From: Prochlorococcus sp. AG-363-N16
GTDB taxonomy: Bacteria; Cyanobacteriota; Cyanobacteriia; PCC-6307; Cyanobiaceae
Assembly: GCA_003280135.1 (NCBI GenBank)
Contig: QCFW01000003.1
Location: 79,499-143,498, forward strand
Direction of reading: 5' to 3'
Length of the DNA stretch: 64,000 nt
The notes under the pieces were generated by a model. That model had not been told where the DNA came from and ran no database searches. It worked only from the letters and a program-made list of their open reading frames with translations. Position 1 is the stretch's first letter; each line of letters begins with the position of its first letter. Shown here in pieces: positions 46,723-56,694 of the stretch. The position numbers were made by a program, and so were the translations under genes.

Positions 46723-47304
46723 TTATTCATTCCATCCAGGTTGGGGTGCAATTTGGGTGAGAAACGCAGAATTCTTGGATAAAGCAGCAGCTAAAGGTGT
46801 GATTACGAAATTTCTTTCAATTAATCGTGGGTGTGGCAAGGTTAATTTTTTGGTTTTGATTTGTAAGTCTCCCCAGGCAAGGAAATCTATGTCTAAGGTT
46901 CGTGGCCCCCATTTAGTAAAAGTATTTTTTCTGTCTCTGCCAAATTGTTTTTCTAATAATAAAAATTTGTCTAATAAATCCAATGCTTCAATCTTAGAAG
47001 GCTTGTGCTTGGAAAGTTTATTGCCATCTAAGAAAAGCACTGCATTGATATAAGAAGGTTGATTAGGAGGACCTCCTATTGGTTCATTAGAAAATAATGG
47101 AGACCAATTCCAGGCAAGTTCATCTGCGATTGATTCACTATTCTTTTCTATTAAGGGTAACGAGTTAATCCATTCAAAAATAAGTTTTTCTAAAATAGGT
47201 CTTATTGCGATTAGAGTTGATTGAGGTGGCCCTATATGGCTTGGAAGATTTGCACCTAAACCAATCGCAAGACTACAAGGTATGGAATAGTTTATTGAAG
47301 TCAT
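46723..47304 (-). CDS. folK: 2-amino-4-hydroxy-6-hydroxymethyldihydropteridine pyrophosphokinase
   Basis: Folate-pathway enzyme that pyrophosphorylates the pterin before it is joined to pABA. 193 residues: LAIGLGANLPSHIGPPQSTL (about 12-31), YINAVLFLD, LEKQFGRDRKN (about 112-122) and RTLDIDFLAWGDL (about 130-142) with LTLPHPRLIERNFVITPL. All conserved HPPK blocks are visible. It starts 49 bases from chlD on the other strand. Confidence 0.93.
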   Translation of the reverse strand: MTSINYSIPCSLAIGLGANLPSHIGPPQSTLIAIRPILEKLIFEWINSLPLIEKNSESIADELAWNWSPLFSNEPIGGPPNQPSYINAVLFLDGNKLSKHKPSKIEALDLLDKFLLLEKQFGRDRKNTFTKWGPRTLDIDFLAWGDLQIKTKKLTLPHPRLIERNFVITPLAAALSKNSAFLTQIAPQPGWNE

Positions 47305-47353
47305 GTACTCATTATCCCAACAGATGTAAAAATAGTCTGATCAAGGAGTAAAT

Positions 47354-49474
47354 ATGGCTTCTAGCCCATCTGATACCACTTTAAATAGTTCAAGCTTGCC
47401 TATTGAAAATTTCGATAATAGAGCTTTCCCATTGGCTGCAATTACTGGCCATGGAACTCTTAAGTTAGCTTTGATGCTCGCTGCAGTAGATCCAGGATTG
47501 GGAGGTGTGATCATTGCAGGTGGCAGAGGAACAGGAAAGTCTGTATTAGCAAGGGCATTGCATGATTTGTTGCCTGCTATAGAAGTATTGGATCTTTCTC
47601 AATATAAGAGTGATAATGCCCCTGCTCAGGTTGGGTTGAATCTTGATCCAAAGCTTCCTGAGGAATGGGATGAAGGTACAAAAGATTTAATTGATTTTAT
47701 AAAATCTTCTTCTAACAATGACTTTAGGGAAGAAGAGTATTCAAAAGTTGTTAAGGCACCTTTTGTGCAAATTCCATTAGGTATTACTGAAGATAGGTTG
47801 GTTGGAGCTGTAGATGTGGCAGCATCTCTATCAACCGGCTCATCAGTTTTTCAACCAGGGTTATTAGCTGAATCACATCGTGGAGTTCTTTATATCGATG
47901 AATTAAACCTTTTAGATGAGGGAATAGTTAATTTAATGCTTTCTGCTGTTGGGTCTGGTGAGAATCGGATTGAAAGGGAGGGTTTGAGCTTGAGTCACCC
48001 TTGTAGGCCTTTATTAATTGCAACTTATAACCCTGAAGAAGGTGCTATTCGAGATCATTTGCTAGATCGTTTTGCAATTGTTTTGTCTGCTGATCAAGTG
48101 ATTTCTAATGAACAACGAGTTGAGATTACTAAAGCTGCCATTGCTTTTGGACAATGTAGTGAAAGCTTTTATCAAAAATGGTTGGAATCTACTGAAGCTT
48201 TGGCTACTCAGTTGCTATTAGCAAGACAATGGTTACCTGATATTCAAGTAAGCAAAGAACAAATTGAATATTTGGTCAATGAAGCACTTAGAGGCGGAGT
48301 TGAAGGACATAGATCAGAACTTTATGCAGTTCGCGTTGCAAAGGCTCATGCGGCACTTGCTGGAAGAGACATAGTTGAGGCGGAAGATTTACAAGTCGCA
48401 GTGCGTTTAGTTATTGCCCCCCGAGCATTGCAACTTCCTCCAAATGAAGATCAATTGGAACCTCCGCCACCACAGGATCAAGAACCACCTCCAGAAGACC
48501 AAAATAATGGAAGTGAAGAAGAGCAAGAAGACCAAGAAGAACAGGAAGATACTCCTGAAGATCAATCATCTCCTCCTATCCCTGAGGAATTTATGTTGGA
48601 TCCTGAAGCTTGTGCTATTGACCCAGATCTATTGTTATTCTCTTCTGCAAAATCTAAAAGTGGTAACAGTGGAAGTCGTTCGGCTGTATTGAGTGATAGT
48701 CGTGGTCGATATGTAAAACCAATTATCCCTAGAGGACCAGTTTCAAAAATTGCAGTTGATGCAACCTTAAGAGCTGCAGCACCATATCAAAAAATTCGTC
48801 GCGAACGTGATCCTTCTCGAAAGGTAATTGTTGAAGAAGGTGATTTAAGGGCAAAGCTTCTTCAAAGGAAGGCGGGAGCATTAGTTATTTTTCTTGTTGA
48901 TGCTAGTGGATCAATGGCTTTGAATAGAATGCAAAGTGCTAAGGGTGCATTGATTAGACTTCTTACCGAAGCTTATGAAAACAGAGATGAGGTCTCTTTA
49001 ATACCTTTTAGAGGAGAACAAGCAGAAGTACTTCTACCGCCTACAAGATCTATAACTGCTGCCAAAAGAAGATTAGAAACAATGCCTTGTGGAGGAGGAT
49101 CTCCACTTGCTCATGGGTTAACTCAAGCGGCAAGAGTAGGTGCAAATGCATTAGCTACAGGAGATTTAGGTCAGGTTGTAGTCGTGGCAATTACAGATGG
49201 TCGAGGGAATGTACCTCTTGGTACTTCTTTAGGCCAGCCTCAATTAGAAGGAGAAGAACCAGTTGATTTAAAACAAGAAGTTCTTGATGTGGCAACTCGT
49301 TATCGGAACTTGGGGATTAAATTGTTAGTGATAGATACAGAACGAAAATTTATTGCAAGTGGAATGGGCAAAGACTTGGCTGAGGCTGCAGGAGGGAAAT
49401 ACGTGCAGTTGCCAAAAGCTAGCGATCAGGCAATAGCAGCAATAGCAATGGATGCTATTGGAGATGTGAAATGA
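47354..49474 (+). CDS. chlD: Magnesium chelatase subunit D
   Basis: ATPase-associated subunit that works with ChlI and ChlH to insert Mg2+ into protoporphyrin IX. 706 residues in three parts. AAA+-like N-terminus (about 25-355) with Walker A-like GGRGTGKS (56-63) and [19 protein letters not shown] Pro/Glu-rich acidic linker (about 361-412). A C-terminal von Willebrand A domain with MIDAS D516-A-S518-G-S520 (DASGSM) and TDGRGN later. Start at ATG 47354. It belongs to the chlorophyll pathway, with crtR, psb and ndh genes elsewhere in the window. Confidence 0.97.
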   Translation: MASSPSDTTLNSSSLPIENFDNRAFPLAAITGHGTLKLALMLAAVDPGLGGVIIAGGRGTGKSVLARALHDLLPAIEVLDLSQYKSDNAPAQVGLNLDPKLPEEWDEGTKDLIDFIKSSSNNDFREEEYSKVVKAPFVQIPLGITEDRLVGAVDVAASLSTGSSVFQPGLLAESHRGVLYIDELNLLDEGIVNLMLSAVGSGENRIEREGLSLSHPCRPLLIATYNPEEGAIRDHLLDRFAIVLSADQVISNEQRVEITKAAIAFGQCSESFYQKWLESTEALATQLLLARQWLPDIQVSKEQIEYLVNEALRGGVEGHRSELYAVRVAKAHAALAGRDIVEAEDLQVAVRLVIAPRALQLPPNEDQLEPPPPQDQEPPPEDQNNGSEEEQEDQEEQEDTPEDQSSPPIPEEFMLDPEACAIDPDLLLFSSAKSKSGNSGSRSAVLSDSRGRYVKPIIPRGPVSKIAVDATLRAAAPYQKIRRERDPSRKVIVEEGDLRAKLLQRKAGALVIFLVDASGSMALNRMQSAKGALIRLLTEAYENRDEVSLIPFRGEQAEVLLPPTRSITAAKRRLETMPCGGGSPLAHGLTQAARVGANALATGDLGQVVVVAITDGRGNVPLGTSLGQPQLEGEEPVDLKQEVLDVATRYRNLGIKLLVIDTERKFIASGMGKDLAEAAGGKYVQLPKASDQAIAAIAMDAIGDVK

Positions 49475-49482
49475 ATTTTATT

Positions 49483-50334
49483 TTATGGGTAAATATCATT
49501 AAACAACTTGCCTATACCTATAGCCGCATTTTTTATAGCATTTGTAAATTCTTCATTGTTAATAAGATCACTTAAATCAGTACTAAGCGTATCAATCTTT
49601 TGAGTAATTGATCTTATAGAATCGGCAGTAATTGTTATATTTTCTAGCGTTTCAGGATTATCAATTGTTTCGAGAATATTATTAATATGGAGCATTGTTT
49701 TTTGCATTTCTATTATTATTGGCTTAGCTCTAATAATTTCTTCTTTTGATAATTCAATAAGTTCATCTAGATTCTCCTGAGTTCTATCAAATTGTTCTAT
49801 TGAGTTAACCATCCTATGGATGATTTCTTGCTCTTCTGCTTGACTTAGAATTTGATTAAGTTCTTCTGTAAGACTTGATATACTTTCAACTTTATAGCCT
49901 TTTATAATTTCATCTTGACAAACTATTGTTTCATTTGGACAATTTTGATCTGTTGGAAGTGCAGAAAAATCTTTAATTGATTTGCCTTTGCTTACTAAAG
50001 AAACCTCAATATCTCCTCCTAATAAAGATCTACTAACAACCTTTGCATAGGTTGGTTTAAACAAAAGAAGATCACGATTTGTTATATTCATTTTTGCTTG
50101 TATATATTCTGGAGTAAAAGAAATTTTTTCAATTGTACCTACATGTATTCCTTTAAAAGTTACTGGTGATCCTACTGCTAAGCCCCTTGCATTATCAAAG
50201 TTTGCACTTAACTTCCATGTACCAGAGCTAATTCTAAAATCCCTTAGCCATAAAATAGATCCAGAAAAAACTATTAGACCTCCTAATAAAGAGAAGCCAA
50301 CAATGGCATCTTTTAAGCTTCGCTTCATTGTCAT
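49483..50334 (-). CDS. MCE/MlaD-type lipid-transport substrate-binding protein
   Basis: 283 residues. One N-terminal membrane anchor (about 11-27), then the MCE domain (about 35-118) with ARGLAVGSPVTFKGIHVGTI, and a long helical C-terminus (about 150-283). It fits the substrate-binding subunit of Mla/TGD2-like ABC systems that move phospholipids between membranes, in cyanobacteria probably between envelope and thylakoid. It overlaps the ATPase gene by one base, so the two are coupled. The membrane subunit (MlaE-like) is not adjacent. Confidence 0.88.
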   Translation of the reverse strand: MTMKRSLKDAIVGFSLLGGLIVFSGSILWLRDFRISSGTWKLSANFDNARGLAVGSPVTFKGIHVGTIEKISFTPEYIQAKMNITNRDLLLFKPTYAKVVSRSLLGGDIEVSLVSKGKSIKDFSALPTDQNCPNETIVCQDEIIKGYKVESISSLTEELNQILSQAEEQEIIHRMVNSIEQFDRTQENLDELIELSKEEIIRAKPIIIEMQKTMLHINNILETIDNPETLENITITADSIRSITQKIDTLSTDLSDLINNEEFTNAIKNAAIGIGKLFNDIYP

Positions 50335-51146
50335 TAAATTAATTTTGGCTGCATAGGACCTTCTAAATTTCCATTTCTAAATTGTTTGATATAAGGATTA
50401 GTACTTTCTTTGAAATCTTGAATTGTTCCATCCCATTGTATGCATCCTCCATAAAGCATTAACACTCTCTCTGCAGCTCTTTCAATTGTACTCATAACAT
50501 GACTAACGACTATGGAACAACCTTGTGCAATGTCAGTAGTTTTTAATATTAAATCTTCTATTCGAGTACAGGCAATTGGATCTAATCCTGCAGTGGGTTC
50601 ATCAAATAATAGTAATGGCATAGAAGAAGAGCTTTTTGATGGTGCATTTATTAATGCTCTTGCGAAGCTAACTCTTTTTTGCATACCGCCACTCAACTGG
50701 CCTGGAAATTTATTCTTTACATTGTAGAGGCCAACTTCTTCAAGACATGAAGTTACAATATCTTGAATTAATTCCTTGCTCATATTTTTTTCCTTTCGTA
50801 AAAGAAACCCTACATTTTCTTCAATTGTTAAAGAACTAAGCAGTGCTGGATTTTGAAAAACAAACCGAACATCAGGAGGATTTAGTTGATCTAACCTTAA
50901 ATAGTCTTGTGAATTACCAAATAATTTAAGATTGCCGCTAGTAGGTAATAAAAGCCCTGCGAGAAGTCTTAATGATGTTGATTTCCCGCAGCCAGATGGA
51001 CCAACTATTGCAATTTTTTCTCCAGCCTTCATTTGTAAGTTTATATTATCTAAAACAGGTTTTGCTTCCCATTTCACAGATAAGTTTTCCATCTCTACAA
51101 TAGGTGTCAAAACTTCTGAGGAATTTTTTAATCTTGAATCTTCCAT
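50334..51146 (-). CDS. ABC transporter ATPase, MlaF/TGD3-like
   Basis: 270 residues. Walker A GPSGCGKS (about 49-56), Q-loop QNPALLSSLT, signature LSGGMQKRVSFARAL (about 147-161) and Walker B LLLFDEPTAGLDP (about 170-182), with the H-loop VVSHV (about 203-207). The FPGQLSGGMQKR form is typical of the MlaF/Ttg2A group. It pairs with the MCE protein directly downstream and is expected to energise phospholipid transport. Start ATG 51146. Confidence 0.9.
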   Translation of the reverse strand: MEDSRLKNSSEVLTPIVEMENLSVKWEAKPVLDNINLQMKAGEKIAIVGPSGCGKSTSLRLLAGLLLPTSGNLKLFGNSQDYLRLDQLNPPDVRFVFQNPALLSSLTIEENVGFLLRKEKNMSKELIQDIVTSCLEEVGLYNVKNKFPGQLSGGMQKRVSFARALINAPSKSSSSMPLLLFDEPTAGLDPIACTRIEDLILKTTDIAQGCSIVVSHVMSTIERAAERVLMLYGGCIQWDGTIQDFKESTNPYIKQFRNGNLEGPMQPKLI

Positions 51147-51219
51147 TTAGACTTTCTTAGAATGGATTGTATACAAAGTTCCTTTAGAGTTCTATTTAAA
51201 TGTTTGCGAACTTTTAAAC

Positions 51220-52641
51220 TTGTCTTCGCCTAAAAAGCCATTTAGGAAAAGAACTCGAAGGAAGAAAACTTCTTTTGGCTGGGAAGCACTTATCTTAAGG
51301 ATACTAAAGAAAATTGATTTTATAGGTCGTTTTAAAAGAGCAATCAGTTGGCTCTTGCCTGGCTTGTTAGTAAAACGTTGGGTTTTTATATCTGGCATTG
51401 GTTTAATTATTGCTTTGCTTGGAGCTGCAATCTGGGCAGAATTAAGACCGATTTATTGGGCTGTAGAAGGTTTATTTTGGTTGCTTGGGATGATGACTTT
51501 TTTCCCAACAAGTATTGCAGGACCAATAATTATATTTATAGGATTTGCTCTTTTACTTTGGGGACAGAGTAGGAGTTTCGAGTCAGTTCAGCAAGCCGTT
51601 GCTCCAGATAAAAATGCTGTTCTGGTTGATGCTTTAAGAGCTCAAAGTAAGCTAAATAGAGGACCAAATATAGTTGCCATTGGTGGCGGAACAGGTCTTG
51701 CTTCTCTTTTGCAAGGTTTAAAAAGACATAGCAGCAGAATTACTGCAATTGTGACTGTTGCAGATGATGGTGGCAGTAGCGGAGTGCTTCGGCGCGAACT
51801 AGGTGTACAACCTCCTGGAGATTTGAGAAATTGTTTGGCTGCGTTGTCAAATGAGGAACCTTTATTGACAAGGCTTTTTCAATACCGTTTCCCAATGGGT
51901 TCAGGTCTAGTAGGTCATAGTTTTGGAAATCTTTTCTTATCAGCATTAACTTCGATTACTGGAAATATTGAAACTGCAATAACGGCTTCTAGTCGAGTAC
52001 TTTCAGTTCAAGGACAAGTTGTTCCTGCTACCACTGCTGATGTTCGCCTCTGGGCAGAGCTGGAAAATGGAGAAAAGATAGAAGGAGAATCAGCTATTGG
52101 AAGGGTTTCTAATCCAATAGTAAGAATTGGTTGTCTTCCTGAATATCCGCCTGCTTTTCCTAGTGCTTTAGAAGCAATTAAAAATGCAGAACTAATCTTG
52201 CTGGGACCAGGAAGTCTTTATACATCTCTTCTGCCAAATCTACTTGTACCAGAAATTGTTGAAGCTATTCAAAAAAGTAAAGCTCCAAAATTATACATTT
52301 GCAATTTGATGACTCAACCAGGAGAGACTGACAGATTAGATGTTATTGGACATGTAAGAGCAATAGAGGCTCAACTTGCCACCCTTGGAATAACAAAGAG
52401 AATTTTTAATTCAATTCTTGCTCAAGAGAAATTACCTTCTTCAAAATTGGTGAATTATTACAGATCAAAAGGTGCTGTACCTGTTGAATGTGATCAAGCC
52501 GAACTTAAATCACTTGGATATAACCTTTTCGAGGCTTCACTACATTGGGGTTTAAAAGCAACTCCAACATTGCGGCATGATCCCAAAAGGCTTTCTTTAG
52601 CAGTTATGAGGTTCTTTAGGAAGTATAAAAGAGAAAATTAA
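51220..52641 (+). CDS. YvcK/CofD-like protein (gluconeogenesis factor family)
   Basis: 473 residues from TTG 51220. Basic N-terminus, two membrane helices (about 52-74 and 83-109), then a CofD-like domain starting [20 protein letters not shown] (about 149-168) and containing [17 protein letters not shown] and [16 protein letters not shown]. YvcK is linked to peptidoglycan synthesis and carbon source use in Bacillus. The membrane-spanning N-terminus is a variation I recall from cyanobacteria. Exact function unknown. Confidence 0.85.
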   Translation: MSSPKKPFRKRTRRKKTSFGWEALILRILKKIDFIGRFKRAISWLLPGLLVKRWVFISGIGLIIALLGAAIWAELRPIYWAVEGLFWLLGMMTFFPTSIAGPIIIFIGFALLLWGQSRSFESVQQAVAPDKNAVLVDALRAQSKLNRGPNIVAIGGGTGLASLLQGLKRHSSRITAIVTVADDGGSSGVLRRELGVQPPGDLRNCLAALSNEEPLLTRLFQYRFPMGSGLVGHSFGNLFLSALTSITGNIETAITASSRVLSVQGQVVPATTADVRLWAELENGEKIEGESAIGRVSNPIVRIGCLPEYPPAFPSALEAIKNAELILLGPGSLYTSLLPNLLVPEIVEAIQKSKAPKLYICNLMTQPGETDRLDVIGHVRAIEAQLATLGITKRIFNSILAQEKLPSSKLVNYYRSKGAVPVECDQAELKSLGYNLFEASLHWGLKATPTLRHDPKRLSLAVMRFFRKYKREN

Positions 52642-53186
52642 TATGCGTCTTGCATCTCATAAAAATCTGGCTGTACATAATCTTTCCTTAGAGGCCACCC
52701 TTTCCAATCTTCAGGCATCAGTAATCTTTTGGGATGTGGGTGATCTTCAAAATTTATACCAAACATGTCATAAGTTTCTCTTTCTTGCCAATCACTTCCT
52801 CTGTAAAGTTTATATAAACTAGGTACTTTTAAATCACCATTTCTATCTAAAAATATTTTTAATCTTATTTCTCTAGGACTTTCTTTTTTTTGAAGATCTT
52901 TAATTTCTATTAAGTGGTAAAAACAAACTAAACTTCTCCCTGGCCCCTCATCGTATCCTCCCTGGCATTGCAAATAATTAAACCCATCACTTTTTAATAA
53001 AGATACAATAGGCACTAAAAAATCAGGTTTTAATTCTATAATTTCCACTCCAATTTTATCTGCTTCACAGGGAATATGCTCAAGACCATGATGTGAAAGC
53101 AATTTACTAATTGGGCCTGGTTCGGGACCAGCTTTTTCAATGCTTTCATTAGGTGCTTTATTTTCAGGATCAGTTTCTTTAATCAT
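52638..53186 (-). CDS. ndhJ: NAD(P)H-quinone oxidoreductase subunit J
   Basis: Peripheral-arm subunit (complex I 30-kDa type) of the photosynthetic NDH-1 complex. 182 residues. [20 protein letters not shown] (about 131-150) followed by [18 protein letters not shown] is the 30-kDa signature. The N-terminal 30 residues are variable. Third gene of ndhC-ndhK-ndhJ, starting three bases after ndhK. The stop overlaps the convergent YvcK gene by four bases. Confidence 0.95.
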   Translation of the reverse strand: MIKETDPENKAPNESIEKAGPEPGPISKLLSHHGLEHIPCEADKIGVEIIELKPDFLVPIVSLLKSDGFNYLQCQGGYDEGPGRSLVCFYHLIEIKDLQKKESPREIRLKIFLDRNGDLKVPSLYKLYRGSDWQERETYDMFGINFEDHPHPKRLLMPEDWKGWPLRKDYVQPDFYEMQDAY

Positions 53187-53189
53187 TTT

Positions 53190-53909
53190 TTAATTATCAA
53201 TATGCTGGATTTCTTTAAATTCATCTTTTAAAGGTATTTCTAAAGAAGGTGCTAAGGAATCTTTTTGAGTTTCTGCATTTAAATATTCTCCTGTAATTTT
53301 TGGTGGAACTTTTTTCATTTCATGGGGAATAGAAAAATAACGATGTGTTTGATTTGTTTTTACCCTTTCTTGAAATGACTCAGTACCAACTTTTTTTCTT
53401 AATTTTATAACTGCATCAAAGATTGCCTCAGGCCGTGGTGGACATCCAGGTAGATAAAGATCTACTGGTATTAGTTTATCAACACCTCTAACAGCTGTTG
53501 GAGAGTCTGCACTAAACATTCCTCCTGTAATTGTGCATGCTCCCATTGCAATAACGTATTTTGGGTCTGGCATTTGCTCATAAAGTCTGACTAATGCAGG
53601 AGCCATTTTCATGGTTACTGTTCCTGCAACTATGAGAAGGTCAGCTTGTCTTGGCGAGCTTCTAGGAACAAGTCCAAATCTATCAAAATCAAATCTTGAA
53701 CCAATTAAGGCTGCAAATTCTATAAAACAGCATGCAGTGCCATATAAAAGAGGCCACAAACTGCTTAGTCTTGCCCAATTGTGAAGGTCGTCTAGGCTTG
53801 TAAGGATAATATTCTCACTTAAATCTGTAGTAACAGTAGGGGAACCAATAGGGCCACAAGATGCCGCGCGAATATCTCGGATTGTTTCTGTAGAAGGGGA
53901 TTCTTTCAA
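53190..53909 (-). CDS. ndhK: NAD(P)H-quinone oxidoreductase subunit K
   Basis: Carries the N2 [4Fe-4S] cluster of the NDH-1 complex. 239 residues with ligands C60, C61 (TACCFIEF), C125 (MGACTITGG) and C156 (PGCPPRPE). The middle of the protein ([20 protein letters not shown], about 91-110) is the PSST signature. The C-terminus is longer than in mitochondrial PSST and is variable. Between ndhC and ndhJ with three- to four-base gaps, one operon. Confidence 0.97.
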   Translation of the reverse strand: MKESPSTETIRDIRAASCGPIGSPTVTTDLSENIILTSLDDLHNWARLSSLWPLLYGTACCFIEFAALIGSRFDFDRFGLVPRSSPRQADLLIVAGTVTMKMAPALVRLYEQMPDPKYVIAMGACTITGGMFSADSPTAVRGVDKLIPVDLYLPGCPPRPEAIFDAVIKLRKKVGTESFQERVKTNQTHRYFSIPHEMKKVPPKITGEYLNAETQKDSLAPSLEIPLKDEFKEIQHIDN

Positions 53910-53913
53910 TGGT

Positions 53914-54276
53914 TTAACTCCATTCTAGAGCTCCTTTTCTCCAAGCATATGCTAATGCAACTATAAGGATAGAGATGAAAATCAGTGCTTCTATAAATGC
54001 TAATAAACCTAGTTTATGAAATGCCACTGCCCAAGGATATAAAAAAACTGTTTCTACATCAAAAATTACAAAAACTAAAGCAAACATGTAATAACGAATA
54101 TTGAATTGAATCCAAGCACCTCCGATAGGTTCCATTCCAGATTCGTAGGTCAACTCCCTTTCTCCAGGCTTACTTTTTGGAGAAAGAACCTTGTTTGTAA
54201 TTAATGCCAATGCTGGCACAGCACTTGAGATTATTAAAAATCCCAGAAATGCATCGTAACCTTCAAGAGAGAACAT
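53914..54276 (-). CDS. ndhC: NAD(P)H-quinone oxidoreductase subunit 3
   Basis: Small membrane subunit of NDH-1, 120 residues, with three helices (about 7-25, 60-80 and 90-110). The [20 protein letters not shown] block (about 44-63) and [19 protein letters not shown] (about 68-86) are the family signatures. First gene of ndhCKJ, divergent from the rubredoxin gene with 70 bases between them. Confidence 0.97.
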   Translation of the reverse strand: MFSLEGYDAFLGFLIISSAVPALALITNKVLSPKSKPGERELTYESGMEPIGGAWIQFNIRYYMFALVFVIFDVETVFLYPWAVAFHKLGLLAFIEALIFISILIVALAYAWRKGALEWS

Positions 54277-54346
54277 TAGGCATTAAAAGCTTGATTATTA
54301 GTTTTACATTCACTTATAGGGACTTTCATAGATAGAGTTAAGTTGT

Positions 54347-54793
54347 GTGAAAGTGCAAACGGTGAGTAATGAACTTCAACCCTCCTCAGAAGACTCTAGT
54401 GCAAACGCAGTTAGAAAAGTGCTCTCTGAAGGAGACAAAAACGAAGCCCAGAGCAAATCTTCTTTAGAAGATGATTTGGCTAGCCACAGATTCGAGTGCA
54501 GAAGCTGTGGCTATATCTATGATCCTAAGGAAGGATTGAAGAAGTTCAACATTGCTAAAGGGACTTCTTTTTTTGACATCGATAAGGACATTTTTAGATG
54601 TCCAGTTTGTAGAGCTTCCTCTGATGCATATAAAGACATAGGCGCTAAATTTCAACCAGCTGATGGTTTTGAAGAAAATGTCAGTTATGGGTTTGGATTT
54701 AACACTCTTCCACCTGGACAAAAAAATGTTTTAATTTTTGGCGGTTTGGCTTTTGCAGCAGCTTGCTTCTTATCTCTTTACTCCTTGCATTAA
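54347..54793 (+). CDS. rub: Membrane-anchored rubredoxin (RubA)
   Basis: 148 residues from GTG 54347. The N-terminus (about 1-45) is polar and low in complexity. The rubredoxin domain (about 48-103) has iron ligands C51, C54 ([12 protein letters not shown]) and C85, C88 (FRCPVCRA). A C-terminal membrane helix (about 127-146) anchors it in the thylakoid. RubA-type rubredoxins help photosystem assembly. Immediately followed by ycf48 and psbEFLJ, a known cyanobacterial cluster. Confidence 0.93.
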   Translation: MKVQTVSNELQPSSEDSSANAVRKVLSEGDKNEAQSKSSLEDDLASHRFECRSCGYIYDPKEGLKKFNIAKGTSFFDIDKDIFRCPVCRASSDAYKDIGAKFQPADGFEENVSYGFGFNTLPPGQKNVLIFGGLAFAAACFLSLYSLH

Positions 54794-54798
54794 ATCTT

Positions 54799-55818
54799 AT
54801 GAATCGTTTTATCAAGTACTCAACAAATTTAATCTTAATCATTCTAATTTCTTTTGGTTTAACGGGTTGTGTTTCTACAACCAGAATGCCTTTTACCTCA
54901 GTTAGTCCTTGGCAAGAAATTAAGCTTGATCAAGAAGCTAACCCTTTAGATATAGCTTTTGTTGATGGAAATCATGGATTTTTAGTTGGTACAAATAGGT
55001 TAATTCTTGAAACAAATGATGGAGGTTCAAGTTGGGAAGAAAGAAATTTGGATATACCCAGCGAAGAAAATTTTAGATTAATAAGTATTGATTTTGAAGG
55101 AGATGAAGGTTGGCTTGCTGGTCAACCTGGATTAGTAATGCATTCTCTTGATGCGGGAAAAACCTGGCAGAGACTAGTTCTTGGAAATAAATTACCTGGC
55201 GACCCTTATTTAATTAAAACTCTCCAGAAAGATTCTGCCGAATTAGCAACGACTGCAGGAGCAATTTATACAACAAGTGATGGTGGAGCTAATTGGGAAG
55301 CGAGGGTTGCTGAAGCTTCAGGAGGGGTACGCGATTTAAGAAGAAAAGAGGATGGCTCTTATGTCAGTGTTAGTAGTTTAGGTAACTTCTTTGTTACTTT
55401 GCAGCCTGATGAAACTGTTTGGCAGCCTCATCAAAGGGCAAGCAGCAAAAGGGTTCAAACATTAGGCTTTCAGCCAAATGGAGAGCTTTGGATGCTATCT
55501 AGGGGCGCTGAGATTCGTTTTAATGAAACTCCTGGAGATATAGAGAGTTGGACAAAGCCAATCATTCCAATAGTTAATGGATATAACTATTTGGATATGG
55601 GATGGTCCCCTGATGGTGATATTTGGGCAGGGGGAGGCAATGGAACTCTTTTAGTGAGCAAAGACAATGGAAAAAATTGGGAAAAAGATCCAGTTGGTGA
55701 AAATATTCCAACTAATTTTATAAGAATAATTTTTAGTGATTTTTCAGGTGAAAATGGCTCTAAAGGCTTTGCCCTAGGGGAAAGAGGGCATATTTTGAAG
55801 TGGGTTGGATATGCTTAA
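54799..55818 (+). CDS. ycf48: Photosystem II assembly factor Ycf48 (HCF136)
   Basis: 339 residues from ATG 54799. An earlier in-frame codon at 54763 overlaps the rubredoxin gene and gives no better signal. The start gives a lipoprotein signal peptide, hydrophobic from about 8 to 20, with lipobox L-T-G-C at C24. The rest is a seven-bladed propeller with repeated TxDGGxxW-like motifs ([42 protein letters not shown]). It binds precursor D1 and chaperones early photosystem II assembly. It lies between rubredoxin and psbE. Confidence 0.95.
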   Translation: MNRFIKYSTNLILIILISFGLTGCVSTTRMPFTSVSPWQEIKLDQEANPLDIAFVDGNHGFLVGTNRLILETNDGGSSWEERNLDIPSEENFRLISIDFEGDEGWLAGQPGLVMHSLDAGKTWQRLVLGNKLPGDPYLIKTLQKDSAELATTAGAIYTTSDGGANWEARVAEASGGVRDLRRKEDGSYVSVSSLGNFFVTLQPDETVWQPHQRASSKRVQTLGFQPNGELWMLSRGAEIRFNETPGDIESWTKPIIPIVNGYNYLDMGWSPDGDIWAGGGNGTLLVSKDNGKNWEKDPVGENIPTNFIRIIFSDFSGENGSKGFALGERGHILKWVGYA

Positions 55819-55887
55819 AAACATTTAAATCCACAACTCTCTGTAACCAAGCTGGCATAGCTTTGCAAACTTTACAGACAGGCTTGA

Positions 55888-55893
55888 TATGAT
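55888..55893 (+). promoter_or_regulatory. Candidate -10 element for psbEFLJ
   Basis: TATGAT, a good match to TATAAT, sits 25 bases before the psbE ATG and after the ycf48 stop. A TTGCAA lies 19 bases upstream, a poor spacing for a -35 element. Transcription may also read through from rubredoxin-ycf48. Confidence 0.35.
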
Positions 55894-55917
55894 CTACCAG
55901 CTAATACGCGTGAGGCT

Positions 55918-56166
55918 ATGGCTGCCGGCTCCACCGGGGAACGCCCGTTTTTTGAGATCATTACCAGTGTCCGTTATTGGATCATCCATGCGGTAACACT
56001 GCCCGCGATCTTTATCGCAGGTTTTTTATTTGTGTCTACAGGCCTTGCCTATGATGCATTTGGAACCCCTAGACCAGATACCTATTTCCAGGCTTCTGAA
56101 TCTAAAGCTCCTGTTGTGACAGAGCGCTTTGAATCCAAGGCTCAACTTGATCTGCGCTTGAAATAA
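55918..56166 (+). CDS. psbE: Cytochrome b559 alpha subunit
   Basis: 82 residues, one membrane helix. Heme ligand H24 in [14 protein letters not shown]. The N-terminal [20 protein letters not shown] and the luminal tail [11 protein letters not shown] are invariant features. Essential for photosystem II assembly. Preceded by the sequence GTGAGGCT, a reasonable ribosome-binding site. First of psbE-F-L-J. Confidence 0.98.
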   Translation: MAAGSTGERPFFEIITSVRYWIIHAVTLPAIFIAGFLFVSTGLAYDAFGTPRPDTYFQASESKAPVVTERFESKAQLDLRLK

Positions 56167-56173
56167 CCCCCCC

Positions 56174-56320
56174 ATGACAAATTCTTCATCTCCTCTACAG
56201 GCGGTTGAAACACGCGCCTATCCAGTTTTTACGGTTAGATGGCTTGCAGTTCATGCATTAGCTATCCCAACTGTATTTTTCTTAGGTGCTATTGCAGCTA
56301 TGCAGTTCATCCGTCGTTGA
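56174..56320 (+). CDS. psbF: Cytochrome b559 beta subunit
   Basis: 48 residues, too short to stand out as an ORF. The partner helix of PsbE, with heme ligand H27 in [16 protein letters not shown] and the end AAMQFIRR. Eight bases after psbE on the same transcript. Together the two histidines bind the b559 heme. Confidence 0.97.
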   Translation: MTNSSSPLQAVETRAYPVFTVRWLAVHALAIPTVFFLGAIAAMQFIRR

Positions 56321-56345
56321 TTCATCGACTAAAAATTATTTAGCT

Positions 56346-56465
56346 ATGCAAGTTAATGAAAATCCAAACAAGCTTTCGGTTGAATTAAACCGAACAAGCC
56401 TTTACTTAGGCCTTTTGCTTGTTTTTGTTTTAGGGATTTTGTTCTCAAGTTATTTCTTTAATTAA
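56346..56465 (+). CDS. psbL: Photosystem II protein PsbL
   Basis: 39 residues. Starts [20 protein letters not shown] and ends [10 protein letters not shown], with one membrane helix (about 18-36). It is the canonical third gene of psbEFLJ and helps bind plastoquinone QA. 25 bases after psbF. Confidence 0.96.
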   Translation: MQVNENPNKLSVELNRTSLYLGLLLVFVLGILFSSYFFN

Positions 56466-56479
56466 ATCTTTCTACAATC

Positions 56480-56677
56480 ATGAGCTCAAAATTAAAGGGA
56501 CCTGATGGTCGAATTCCAGATAGGCTCCCAGATGGCAGACCAGCTGTTTCTTGGGAGAGACGTTGGACTGAAGGAAGCTTGCCTTTATGGCTAGTGGCAA
56601 CTGCTGGTGGCATAGCTGTAATTTTTGTATTGGGAATCTTTTTCTACGGTTCTTATACAGGCGTAGGATCTGCTTAG
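56480..56677 (+). CDS. psbJ: Photosystem II protein PsbJ
   Basis: 65 residues. The hydrophobic helix (about 36-55) ends in [12 protein letters not shown], typical of PsbJ. The N-terminus ([20 protein letters not shown]) is longer than in freshwater strains. Last gene of psbEFLJ, 14 bases after psbL. Convergent with mtnP, with 17 bases between them and no clear terminator. Confidence 0.96.
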   Translation: MSSKLKGPDGRIPDRLPDGRPAVSWERRWTEGSLPLWLVATAGGIAVIFVLGIFFYGSYTGVGSA

Positions 56678-56694
56678 TTTTTGGCTGAGAAATT

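Noticed and set aside
46679..47053. 124-codon plus-strand frame antisense to folK
   Set aside because: It complements conserved folK motifs such as RTLDIDFLAWGDL; no independent start signal.
48436..48590. Glu/Pro-rich repeat in chlD as an unusual insertion
   Set aside because: An acidic Pro-rich linker between the AAA+ and VWA domains is normal in ChlD.
54763..54798. Upstream start for ycf48
   Set aside because: Overlaps the rubredoxin gene; ATG 54799 gives a clean lipoprotein signal peptide with lipobox at C24.
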